DNA from: Prevotella sp.
GTDB taxonomy: Bacteria; Bacteroidota; Bacteroidia; Bacteroidales; Bacteroidaceae
Assembly: GCA_017651265.1 (NCBI GenBank)
Contig: JAGCDO010000027.1
Span: 1 to 64,000, forward strand
Length of the DNA: 64,000 nt
Reading direction: 5' to 3'
Position numbers and translations under genes: made by a program. Below the pieces are notes generated by a model. The model had not been told where the DNA came from. It saw nothing but the letters and a program-made list of their open reading frames with translations, and did no database searches. The first letter of the stretch is position 1, and each line of letters opens with the position of its first letter. This document shows positions 43,324 through 56,521 of the stretch, in pieces.

Positions 43324-44334
43324 TATCTTGTCTTCCATACTCGGCGAATACCACACAGAATAGTCACCCTTGTCGTCTGTATAGATCAGATAGGCCATCA
43401 GCTCAGGATGTTTGTCGAGGATGCGACGAGTGCCCTCCATGCCGAGTACCATGAACGAGGTGGCATAGGCATCAGCGGTGGCACAGTTGTCGGCCAACAC
43501 CGTGGCAGAGAGAATGTTATGCTGCACAGGATAGCCTGTCTTGGGATCGATGGTGTGGGCATATTTCTTTCCGCCCTTGTAATAGAAATTTCGATAGTTT
43601 CCACTTGTGGCCATGGCTTTGTTCGTGACATTCAGTATGGTCTGCAGCTCATTATTCACGCTGATGGTATCATCGGTGGGCTTGGTCACTCCGATGCGCC
43701 AGGGCACCCTTTTGTCGCTGACGCCCTTGGTCACCACCTCACCGCCAATCTCCACCATGAAGTTCTGGATGCCATTGCTCTTGAGCAGTTCAGCCACCAC
43801 GTCGCAGCCATAACCCTTGGCGATGGCCGAGCAGTCGAGCATGATTCTCGGGTCCTGCTTCTTGACCGTCTTTGAATCAGCAGTAAGAGATACCTTCTGG
43901 AATCCCACGACCTGGCGCAGACTGTCGATGGTTTGTTCTGTAGGCGATATTCCTTGTTTGAAACCGAAGCCCCACGCATTAACCAGTGGAGCCACAGTAA
44001 CATCGAAGGCACCTTCGGTTTCCTGCGAGATCTTCTCTGCCAGTGTGAACACATCGAGGAACATCTTGTTGAGCTCGACGGGTTCATTGCGGTTCACCTT
44101 GGTGATAACCGATTGCTCGTTGAAAGGTGAAAGGGAGTTGTCTACCTTCATCAGCTCTGCCTCGATCTCTTTCTGTAGGTCTCGGTCGTGCTGATAAGTA
44201 ATGTTATACACTGTTCCGAATACCAATCCGGAATTATGCTGGTAGGGCATTTCGTGCTGCTGTCGGATAATCAGTATCGTACCGATAATCAAGAACAGCA
44301 GAAAGGCTAGTCGTAATAGGTTTTTTTTGCTCAT
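43312..44334 (-). CDS. apbE: FAD:protein FMN transferase ApbE
   Basis: The product has 340 residues. An N-terminal membrane anchor/signal (about 8-25) is followed by the ApbE fold: FGTVYNITYQH (about 39-49), AFDVTVAPLVNAWGFG, DCSAIAKGYGCDVV, MVEIGGEVV and HTIDPKTGYPV (metal-binding Asp and Thr). It attaches FMN covalently to threonine of periplasmic electron-transfer proteins such as Nqr/Rnf subunits. No such targets lie in the window. It is followed by a Crp-type regulator. Confidence 0.93.
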   Translation of the reverse strand: MSKKNLLRLAFLLFLIIGTILIIRQQHEMPYQHNSGLVFGTVYNITYQHDRDLQKEIEAELMKVDNSLSPFNEQSVITKVNRNEPVELNKMFLDVFTLAEKISQETEGAFDVTVAPLVNAWGFGFKQGISPTEQTIDSLRQVVGFQKVSLTADSKTVKKQDPRIMLDCSAIAKGYGCDVVAELLKSNGIQNFMVEIGGEVVTKGVSDKRVPWRIGVTKPTDDTISVNNELQTILNVTNKAMATSGNYRNFYYKGGKKYAHTIDPKTGYPVQHNILSATVLADNCATADAYATSFMVLGMEGTRRILDKHPELMAYLIYTDDKGDYSVWYSPSMEDKIVDN

Positions 44335-44340
44335 GTTATG

Positions 44341-45036
44341 TTAGATATCGATAATCACATTGAATGTCCCGCCAATGGCCGATTTCCCCGATTTACCGAA
44401 GCCCGGCACGTACCAGACATTATCGAGTTCCCCCGCATCGTATGATAACCGGTTTCGGTATCGTACGCTCCATCCCAGATGAAGTGGTCCCCAGATGGTG
44501 GCATCTACACCGAATACCACCTCCATCCAGTGATATTTGGCCTGTACCCCCTCTGCACGGAACTCCACGGGGTCGCCCCAGACGGGATCCTCCACGGAAG
44601 AATGAAGCACATCGTATTTGAACGAGGTAAATCCATAACGTACACCAGCCAGCAAACGGTAGGCATCGTGCTTATCCTTCATCAGGTTCAGATCCACTCC
44701 GATGCGGCCATAGGGTGCCTTGGTCTTGTAGTTCAGCTGCGTACCGTCGTCAGTATGGTCGGTCTTTCCATATCCCAGTTCCACGATGGGAAAGTAACGG
44801 TCGCGCAGATTCAGTCGTAACGCCCCTTCATACTGTCCGTAGCTACCCAGATGCATCATAGCCGCTCCCAGCAGGTCGGCCGACACCTGGAAGCCGTTGA
44901 ACAGCGGTACCGTATCAGGTACAACGGTCTGCGGTTTCTTTTTTCGGTATTGGGCCGATGCGGTGGTGGTCCCGAGGATCAGCAGACTAATCACGAGACT
45001 TAAAATACACGCGGAAATGTTCTTTAGACGGATCAT
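44341..45036 (-). CDS. DUF6048 envelope protein
   Basis: The product is a 231-residue exported protein (signal peptide about 1-29, ending ASAQ). The mature part consists of alternating strands (LRLNLRDRYFPIVELGYGKTDH ... LHLGWSVRYRNRLSY ... IGGTFNVIIDI) ending like an outer-membrane barrel. It matches the DUF6048 type, which in Bacteroidales is encoded next to DUF6452. The start at 45036 overlaps the upstream DUF6452 gene by 50 bases in another frame, and this start is needed for the signal peptide. Function unknown. Confidence 0.75.
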   Translation of the reverse strand: MIRLKNISACILSLVISLLILGTTTASAQYRKKKPQTVVPDTVPLFNGFQVSADLLGAAMMHLGSYGQYEGALRLNLRDRYFPIVELGYGKTDHTDDGTQLNYKTKAPYGRIGVDLNLMKDKHDAYRLLAGVRYGFTSFKYDVLHSSVEDPVWGDPVEFRAEGVQAKYHWMEVVFGVDATIWGPLHLGWSVRYRNRLSYDAGELDNVWYVPGFGKSGKSAIGGTFNVIIDI

Positions 45037-45547
45037 AGTTCACTTCTGGGTTATTGATCACAATGGAGTCGATGGCGTTTCGGGTATATGTGACGTTACG
45101 GATAGTATGGAAGAACGAGGGGGTGCAGTCGATTGACTCGAAATGCTTTCTGTTGGTCTTTACCACAGTAATGGTATCGGTGACATAGGCGGTCAGCTTT
45201 AGGATCGTATCCACCTCTATTCCTTCCTCGTTGATGACCGTTGTTTCATACAGGTAGGGAAACGAGCGTACGAAATAGAGCACATCCTCATCGCTTTGGT
45301 AACTGATGGGAATATTCATCGTTGTGGTGTTCACCGAACGGTTCAGTGCTACAGGATCATGGTCGCCTATCCGCTGTAGGGTAATCACGGTCAGCGTATC
45401 CTTCAGCGTATCTGCCGTCCCGTCACTCTTATACAGTCCGTATTTTGTGGATACGGTATTGTTCATCGGACAGTCGATGGAGGAGCAGGAGAGGATTAGA
45501 AGGAGGAAGGAGGATAGAGGAAGGAGGAAGGAGAAATGCTTGATCAT
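44987..45547 (-). CDS. DUF6452 lipoprotein with repeat-encoded signal peptide
   Basis: The product has 186 residues. The start at 45547 gives lipoprotein signal MIKHFSFLLPLSSFLLLILSC (Cys21). Nearly the whole hydrophobic core is encoded by the CCTCCTT-type heptamer tract at 45481-45536. The mature domain (CPMNNTVSTKYGLYKSDG...) matches the DUF6452 type that pairs with DUF6048. Upstream in-frame ATGs (up to 45625) would add a charged extension without signal character. Function unknown. Confidence 0.75.
   Translation of the reverse strand: MIKHFSFLLPLSSFLLLILSCSSIDCPMNNTVSTKYGLYKSDGTADTLKDTLTVITLQRIGDHDPVALNRSVNTTTMNIPISYQSDEDVLYFVRSFPYLYETTVINEEGIEVDTILKLTAYVTDTITVVKTNRKHFESIDCTPSFFHTIRNVTYTRNAIDSIVINNPEVNYDPSKEHFRVYFKSRD
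45481..45536 (-). repeat. Period-7 tract encoding the DUF6452 signal peptide (eight units)
   Basis: Plus-strand units AGGAGCA, GGAGAGG, ATTAGAA, GGAGGAA, GGAGGAT, AGAGGAA, GGAGGAA, GGAGAAA. On the minus strand it reads Phe/Leu/Ser-rich and forms the hydrophobic part of the signal peptide. Confidence 0.82.
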
Positions 45548-45654
45548 TCCCCAACCTTCTATTGGATTGCGTTCTTTTGATTTTCCTCTTTCAAACATAT
45601 TGTTAATGCTATTCAAATACATCATATCATATTGACCTGAAGCCTTTTACAAAT

Positions 45655-45682
45655 CTCCTTCGTCCTTCCTCCTTCCTCCTTC
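45655..45682 (-). repeat. Period-7 tract CTCCTTC after the GT2 gene
   Basis: CTCCTTC, GTCCTTC, CTCCTTC, CTCCTTC lie at 45655, 45662, 45669 and 45676. The units are the reverse complement of the GGAGGAA tract 120 bases away, so the two can pair as a long imperfect inverted repeat. Confidence 0.82.
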
Positions 45683-45694
45683 CTCGAAATACAG

Positions 45695-46660
45695 TCAACT
45701 CTCCAAATTCACCGTTTTCTCAATCTGATAGTCGTTCCTTCCTTGGGAGTTCCTACTGATCAGGTCGCCCACAAAGCCGGCAAGGAACAGCTGTGTACCG
45801 ATGATCATCATGGTGAGTGCGATATAGAAATAGGGTGAATCGGTTACCAGTCGTTGCGGGATGTTGTGAGCCAATGCCCACAGCTTGTCGATACCTATCC
45901 ACGCTGCTGCGAGGAAACCGATGAAGAACATGATGGTGCCCAGGAAACCGAACACATGCATCGGTTTTCTACCGAAGGTGCTCAGGAACCACAGGGTCAG
46001 TAAGTCGAGGTAGCCGTTCACAAAGCGGTTCAGTCCCATGAACTTCGACTTCCCGTATTTCCTGGCCTGATGGTGTACCACCTTCTCACCAATCTTGTCG
46101 AATCCCGCATTCTTAGCCAGATAGGGGATAAAGCGGTGCATCTCACCATACACCTCGATATTCTTCACCACATCCTTGCGGTAAGCCTTCAGTCCACAGT
46201 TGAAGTCGTGCAGGTTCTTAATCCCGCTCACCTTCCTTGCTGTGGCATTGAACAGCTTGGTGGGAATGGTCTTTGAAAGTGGGTCGTAGCGTTTCTGCTT
46301 ATAACCCGAAACGAGGTCGTAGCCACCGTTTATGATCATGTCGTACAGTTCGGGAATCTCATCGGGAGAGTCCTGCAGGTCGGCATCCATCGTAATCACC
46401 ACATCTCCCTCGGCTGCCTTAAAACCGCAATACAGGGCCGGACTCTTTCCGTAGTTCCTGCGGAACTTGATGCCTTTCACGTTCGTATGCTCCTCACTCA
46501 GGTTATCGATTACTGTCCAGGAGTTATCGGTGGAACCGTCGTTCACGAAAATCACCTCGAACGAATAGCCGTTCTCTTTCATCACGCGTTCAATCCACGA
46601 ATACAGCTCGGGAATCGACTCGTCTTCATTGTATAAAGGTATGACTACTGATATATCCAT
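45695..46660 (-). CDS. Family 2 glycosyltransferase with two C-terminal membrane helices
   Basis: The product has 321 residues. The GT-A domain has VVIPLYNEDESIPELY (about 4-19), NDGSTDNS and the metal-binding TMDADLQDSP (about 90-99). Two membrane helices (about 228-255 and 263-295) follow. This DPM1/ArnC/GtrB-like plan normally transfers a sugar from a nucleotide to undecaprenyl phosphate. ATGs at 46666 and 46660 are both usable; the latter gives MDISVVIPLYNE. It is coupled to the upstream DUF4199 gene, a conserved Bacteroidales pair. Confidence 0.9.
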   Translation of the reverse strand: MDISVVIPLYNEDESIPELYSWIERVMKENGYSFEVIFVNDGSTDNSWTVIDNLSEEHTNVKGIKFRRNYGKSPALYCGFKAAEGDVVITMDADLQDSPDEIPELYDMIINGGYDLVSGYKQKRYDPLSKTIPTKLFNATARKVSGIKNLHDFNCGLKAYRKDVVKNIEVYGEMHRFIPYLAKNAGFDKIGEKVVHHQARKYGKSKFMGLNRFVNGYLDLLTLWFLSTFGRKPMHVFGFLGTIMFFIGFLAAAWIGIDKLWALAHNIPQRLVTDSPYFYIALTMMIIGTQLFLAGFVGDLISRNSQGRNDYQIEKTVNLES

Positions 46661-46665
46661 GATCA

Positions 46666-47220
46666 TTAGGATTTTGTATTTCTGTTATTTTTGGGACTTC
46701 GCATCATGATCAATGCTACGGGTACACTGATGAAGAAACCCATGAACACGTTCGTGGTGAAGAACTGAAGGGCTAGGTCGATGGGACGCAGACTCGCCAG
46801 GTTCTCCATCACCACCTTCCAGTCGACTTCCGACAATCCGAAGCCTTGTGCCATCTGCTTGAAGTCGTCTGTGCTCACCAAATCGCGGTAATTGGCAATG
46901 AATCCGTTGTCGAGGAAACGGAAATACACATACTGCACCATGGCGAACAGCAGGGCGGCATGGAGGTAGATGAGCATGCTGTAAAGGAATCCCCGTCGGA
47001 ACGAGAGTACTCCCTCACGCACATCATCTCGGTAACGTCGCACTCGCATGGCGGCAAACACCAGTGATACAGCCCCGATGAGCAGAACCGATGTGGCCAG
47101 TGCGGGATAGGTGAAGCTACCCACGAAACAGGCAAAACTGGCTGCCCAGAAAATGGCCACCCATACTCCGTCCACTCGGGAGAATGCCTGCATCTGTTCT
47201 ATGTCTTGATGTGATGTCAT
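46666..47220 (-). CDS. DUF4199 membrane protein
   Basis: The product is a 184-residue protein with about four hydrophobic helices (WVAIFWAASFACFVGSF, ALATSVLLIGAVSLVFA, GFLYSMLIYLHAALLFAM and FMGFFISVPVALIMM). It matches the DUF4199 family of Bacteroidota. The start at 47220 is 8 bases after a perfect promoter, whereas the longer frame would start upstream of that promoter. Its stop overlaps or abuts the GT2 start, implying a joint role in membrane or cell-surface glycolipid synthesis (inference). Confidence 0.82.
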   Translation of the reverse strand: MTSHQDIEQMQAFSRVDGVWVAIFWAASFACFVGSFTYPALATSVLLIGAVSLVFAAMRVRRYRDDVREGVLSFRRGFLYSMLIYLHAALLFAMVQYVYFRFLDNGFIANYRDLVSTDDFKQMAQGFGLSEVDWKVVMENLASLRPIDLALQFFTTNVFMGFFISVPVALIMMRSPKNNRNTKS

Positions 47221-47228
47221 AATTAGTG

Positions 47229-47260
47229 CAAAGGTACAATAGTTTTTTGATACGACCAAA
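47229..47260 (-). promoter_or_regulatory. Promoter of the DUF4199-GT2 operon
   Basis: Minus strand: TTTG (47257-47260), exactly 20 bases, TACCTTTG (47229-47236). The ATG at 47220 follows after 8 bases, so the leader is very short. Confidence 0.72.
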
Positions 47261-47338
47261 TTTTCGGGTGTATAGCGTGCGAAAAGCAGTTCATTTTCTT
47301 GAAATAGACAAAGAATAATGTCGATTTTTGGAGAATTA

Positions 47339-47370
47339 TTTGTGGGGATAATATTTTTTTTATAATTTTG
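47339..47370 (+). promoter_or_regulatory. Promoter of the SRP RNA - tRNA-Thr unit
   Basis: TTTG (47339-47342), 20 bases, TAATTTTG (47363-47370). Transcription would start near 47375, about 13 bases before the SRP RNA helix. Confidence 0.68.
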
Positions 47371-47387
47371 CAGCCGCAAAAGAAAAA

Positions 47388-47485
47388 TGGGTAAGTCCTG
47401 CACGGCCAGCTCCCTTCGAATCCTCCAGGACGGGAACGTAGCAAAGGTAGTTGGTTGTAGCGGCGCGATGTAGGTAGCTTGCCCA
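47388..47485 (+). ncRNA. ffs: Bacterial small signal-recognition-particle RNA (4.5S type)
   Basis: About 98 bases. The ends pair (GGGTAAG at 47389-47395 with CTTGCCC at 47478-47484). The centre has the SRP helix-8 motif in its Bacteroidota form (CAGGACGGGAACGTAGCA, about 47426-47443), corresponding to the asymmetric loop that binds Ffh. It is preceded by a good promoter and lies 3 bases before tRNA-Thr. Exact ends are estimated from the pairing. Confidence 0.8.
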
Positions 47486-47488
47486 CCC

Positions 47489-47562
47489 GCCTCTTTAGCT
47501 CAGTTGGCCAGAGCACGTGATTTGTAATCTCGGGGTCGTTGGTTCGAATCCGACAAGAGGCT
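47489..47562 (+). tRNA. tRNA-Thr (anticodon TGT)
   Basis: 74 bases, with acceptor GCCTCTT/AAGAGGC, D-arm GCTC...GAGC, anticodon loop TTTGTAA (anticodon TGT, reads ACA) and T-arm GTTGG-TTCGAAT-CCGAC. CCA is not encoded. The anticodon stem CGTGA/TCTCG contains one T-T mismatch at its third pair, which is unusual but tolerated. It is probably processed from a joint transcript with the SRP RNA. Confidence 0.93.
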
Positions 47563-47563
47563 C

Positions 47564-47597
47564 AAAAAGGAAGCAGGGAATTCCCTGCTTCCTTTTT
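47564..47597 (+). terminator. Perfect 34-bp palindromic terminator after tRNA-Thr
   Basis: AAAAAGGAAGCAGGGAA (47564-47580) is followed directly by its exact complement (47581-47597), ending in five T. As a symmetric structure it could also stop transcription from the other strand (the GH2 operon). Confidence 0.85.
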
Positions 47598-47602
47598 AGT
47601 TG

Positions 47603-47638
47603 ATGGGCTTAATAGGCTTAATGGGGTTAATGGGCAGA
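47603..47638 (-). repeat. Period-9 tract ATGGGCTTA after the GH2 gene
   Basis: ATGGGCTTA, ATAGGCTTA, ATGGGGTTA, ATGGGCAGA lie at 47603, 47612, 47621 and 47630. It uses the same unit family as the tract at 39819-39863. Confidence 0.8.
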
Positions 47639-47661
47639 ATGCTCTTCCTTGAATGGGCTGT

Positions 47662-52298
<4,637 letters not shown>

Positions 52299-52304
52299 AG
52301 CTAC

Positions 52305-54059
52305 TTATTCTGTTACAACTTCTATATCGCTGAAAGCCATTCTCTCACCTTCACTCAAACGGTCGGCATCAAGTTTGAGGATACGGGCCTTGGTGGCAGG
52401 AAACTTGATGGTCTGCCAGATGGGGTTGTTCACGATGTTAGAGAATTCACCTGAGGCAAGCTTTGTCCAGTGTGACCAGTCGGTAGATGCCCATAGGGTA
52501 TAGTGTGTTATAATACCATCTTTCGACTCTTGTGGAGGCAAATAGCGGAACGAGGTAATGGTCTGCTCCTTGTCCCAGTCAATCAGCATTTGCTTGGGGC
52601 TGCTAAAGAAGAAGTGAAGTCCTGATGATTTCTTCTCGCCGCTATTGGGAATATCAGCAGAGAGTTCAGGAGCAAGATAAACACCGAGTTTCTTGATGAT
52701 AGGCTCTGCCCTGGAATCAGTGATGGTAAACCGCAGTTTTGTGGCTTTGACGGTGGGGAAGCATATGATACGACGATGTCCGATGGTGGTCAAACCGTCA
52801 CCATTCTCCACCAGTTCATCCTTCAACGACTGCCATTGTCCATCAACAAGTGCTTCAAGGGAGAACTTCTTCACCCGCTGACCATAACGAATATCTTCTT
52901 CGGCCACAAAGCGGTTGAAGGACTTTCCCTCTTTGATGTCAAGGGTATAACTAACAATCCCATTCTCCCTTTGGGGAGTGGCTGAGGTTGAGGCTAAGTT
53001 TTCTCTAAAGACTTCGTCGATCATCTGCTTGAAGGCAATGCCTCGCAGACTATCGGTGGGATGAATGCGCCCATTGGGGGCTATGGGGAAGTTGAGCAGC
53101 AGGCATGAGTTGCGACCTACTGATTTATAATAGGTGTCCATGAGTTTTGACAGACTCTTCACATGTTCGTTTTCGGTTTCATGGTAGAACCAACCGGGAC
53201 GGATACTGGTATTCGTTTCACCAGGGCACCATACGTCACCATCTTCCACTCCGTAGTGCAGCATGTGGTAAGGGGTGTCGCCCTTACCGGGCATCATACT
53301 CCAATTGGTCTCACCAATATTACCTGCTTCCGTGCCCACCCAGCGAAGGTCGCCTCGGTCGCCACCATCGTTCCAGATGACGGCTTGGGGCTGTAGTTCA
53401 CGAATTATACGGAATGTCTCTGCCCAGCCATAATAGGTCTTTCCGTCAATACGACGTGTCTCGTTAGCACCACCATACCAACCATCACCGCCATTGGCTC
53501 CGTCGAACCATACCTCAAAGATGTCGCCGTAGTTGGTCAGTAACTCGCGCAGTTGGTTACGGAAGTAGGTCACATACTCAGGCTTGCCGTAGTCTTTATG
53601 GTTCCTGTCCCATGGCGATAGATAGACGGCAAATTGCAATCCTTCCTCACGACAGGCTTCTGCCAGCTCTTTCACAACGTCTCCCTTACCGTTCTTCCAA
53701 GGGGAGTTCTTCACGGAATACTCCGTATAAGCTGATGGCCACATACAAAAACCGCAATGATGTTTGGCAGTAAAGATAATCCCCTTCATGCCTGCCTGCT
53801 TGCATACTCGTGCCCACTGCCTACAATCGAGGTGGGAAGGATTGAACAATTTCGGGTCTTCATTACCGTATCCCCATTCCTGATCAGTATAGGTGTTCAG
53901 CGAGTAGTGAATAAAAGCGTACATTTCCATTTCCTGCCAACGTAACTGGTTCTCGCTGGGAACGGGTCCGTAGGTAGTCTTTGCCACAGTCTGGGCAGAT
54001 ACAGTTGTCGCTGTGCTGAACAATAGTAGAATGGTAGTTTGAATAAGTAGTCTCGTCAT
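52305..54059 (-). CDS. Glycoside hydrolase family 29 alpha-L-fucosidase with C-terminal sandwich domain
   Basis: The product has 584 residues with a signal peptide (about 1-22). GH29 features are FTAKHHCGFCMWPS (about 96-109) and nucleophile D186 in FEVWFDGANG. The C-terminal ~140 residues look like an F5/8-type (CBM32-like) sandwich. The form resembles the 1,3/1,4-type GH29-B members more than the broad GH29-A group, but linkage cannot be settled by eye. It is the first gene of the operon; it removes fucose so that the following beta-galactosidase can act, as on fucosylated xyloglucan. Confidence 0.9.
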   Translation of the reverse strand: MTRLLIQTTILLLFSTATTVSAQTVAKTTYGPVPSENQLRWQEMEMYAFIHYSLNTYTDQEWGYGNEDPKLFNPSHLDCRQWARVCKQAGMKGIIFTAKHHCGFCMWPSAYTEYSVKNSPWKNGKGDVVKELAEACREEGLQFAVYLSPWDRNHKDYGKPEYVTYFRNQLRELLTNYGDIFEVWFDGANGGDGWYGGANETRRIDGKTYYGWAETFRIIRELQPQAVIWNDGGDRGDLRWVGTEAGNIGETNWSMMPGKGDTPYHMLHYGVEDGDVWCPGETNTSIRPGWFYHETENEHVKSLSKLMDTYYKSVGRNSCLLLNFPIAPNGRIHPTDSLRGIAFKQMIDEVFRENLASTSATPQRENGIVSYTLDIKEGKSFNRFVAEEDIRYGQRVKKFSLEALVDGQWQSLKDELVENGDGLTTIGHRRIICFPTVKATKLRFTITDSRAEPIIKKLGVYLAPELSADIPNSGEKKSSGLHFFFSSPKQMLIDWDKEQTITSFRYLPPQESKDGIITHYTLWASTDWSHWTKLASGEFSNIVNNPIWQTIKFPATKARILKLDADRLSEGERMAFSDIEVVTE

Positions 54060-54077
54060 TTTTTATTAAATTTGGCG

Positions 54078-54108
54078 CAAAGATACAAATAATAATGTGT
54101 ATGGGCAA
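54078..54108 (-). promoter_or_regulatory. Promoter of the GH29-GH43-GH2 operon
   Basis: Minus strand: TTG (54106-54108), 20 bases, TATCTTTG (54078-54085), then 18 bases to the ATG at 54059. Confidence 0.65.
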
Positions 54109-54179
54109 CTATTCCATGTTTTTTCTTCCGACTGACATTTTTTCAGTCACGTGGTGACAAAGTGGGTGGCGTGACAGTT

Positions 54180-54195
54180 TGGCACACTGTTTGCT
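54180..54195 (+). promoter_or_regulatory. Sigma-54-type (-24/-12) promoter of groES-groEL
   Basis: TGGCAC (54180-54185), 5 bases, TTGCT (54191-54195); the GG and GC dinucleotides (54181-54182 and 54193-54194) are exactly 10 bases apart, as sigma-54 requires. No TAnnTTTG box is seen between 54110 and 54238. Upstream are three TGACA/GTGACA-like words (54133, 54154 and 54172) and the small palindrome GTCAC-GTG-GTGAC (54147-54157), possible enhancer-binding sites. No CIRCE element is present. Confidence 0.6.
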
Positions 54196-54237
54196 TAATG
54201 GAGGGTAGAAATTTAATCACAAATAAAAAATATCATT

Positions 54238-54510
54238 ATGAAGATTCAACCATTAGCAGACAGAGTTCTGATTCTCCCGGCAGCAGCTGAGGAGAAAATC
54301 GGCGGTATCATCATTCCTGATACAGCCAAGGAGAAACCTTTGCGAGGCAAGGTAGTAGCTACCGGTAAGGGTACGAAAGATGAAGAAATGTTCCTGAAAG
54401 CAGGCGACGAGGTACTGTATGGCAAGTATGCCGGAACTGAACTTGAGTTCGACGGTGAGAAGTACCTGATGATGCGCCAGAGTGATGTGCTCGCTGTTCT
54501 TGAGAAATAA
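54238..54510 (+). CDS. groES: Co-chaperonin GroES
   Basis: The product is a 90-residue cytoplasmic protein. It has the GroES pattern: [14 protein letters not shown], the mobile loop with [13 protein letters not shown] (about 22-34, which docks on GroEL) and the strand VATGKG. Length is close to the usual 95. It forms a heptameric lid on GroEL. It starts about 30 bases after the presumed sigma-54 transcription start; groEL follows after 57 bases. Confidence 0.97.
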   Translation: MKIQPLADRVLILPAAAEEKIGGIIIPDTAKEKPLRGKVVATGKGTKDEEMFLKAGDEVLYGKYAGTELEFDGEKYLMMRQSDVLAVLEK

Positions 54511-54517
54511 TAATTAA

Positions 54518-56199
<1,682 letters not shown>

Positions 56200-56226
56200 T
56201 AGATAATTAGAACACATCAAGAATAG

Positions 56227-56261
56227 AAAAGAGACAAGTTTTTACGACTTGTCTCTTTTTT
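56227..56261 (+). terminator. Terminator of groESL
   Basis: A 13-bp stem (56227-56239 with 56247-56259), a 7-base loop and a run of T to 56261. Confidence 0.85.
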
Positions 56262-56301
56262 CTTGTCGTTTGTAACATTTGCAAAAAAAGTATGTGTAAT
56301 T

Positions 56302-56464
56302 TTTGGTGAATTAGGCGAAAAGTAGCTAAATTTGCACCGAAAAGTTGAAAAAGTATCGGTGAACGCCGAAAAAAGATATTATTTTTTGATTTGTTTTAGT
56401 AGATTAGTTTTTAAGTAGTTTGTTTTTGAGAATCGGGTGTCGGGATGACATCCGATTTTTTTTT
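56302..56464 (+). ncRNA. Candidate small RNA (~125 nt) with its own promoter and terminator
   Basis: Promoter-like TTTG (56302-56305) and TAAATTTG (56327-56334) precede a stretch without start codons in a sensible frame. It ends in a 10-bp hairpin (56432-56441 with 56447-56456, one G-T wobble) and a T-run to 56464. A transcript from about 56340 to 56464 is predicted. Its 5' end can pair CACCGA (56335-56340) with TCGGTG (56356-56361); the middle is A/T-rich. It does not match an RNA family that I recognise. The remaining bases of this 322-base gap hold the next gene's promoter. Confidence 0.45.
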
Positions 56465-56493
56465 GGTCCTTTCAGTTATTATGACTATCTTTG
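56462..56493 (+). promoter_or_regulatory. Promoter of the kinase-RapZ fusion gene
   Basis: TTTG (56462-56465), 20 bases, TATCTTTG (56486-56493). It starts within the T-run of the preceding terminator. Confidence 0.7.
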
Positions 56494-56521
56494 CAAAGTT
56501 TTAAGTAAATGATGTACTTGA

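Noticed and set aside
47221..47403. Longer N-terminus for the DUF4199 protein
   Set aside because: It would start upstream of a perfect promoter and run antisense through the SRP RNA promoter; the ATG at 47220 is better.
54110..54237. CIRCE/HrcA operator in front of groES
   Set aside because: No TTAGCACTC-N9-GAGTGCTAA or a close variant occurs; the region instead fits a sigma-54 promoter.
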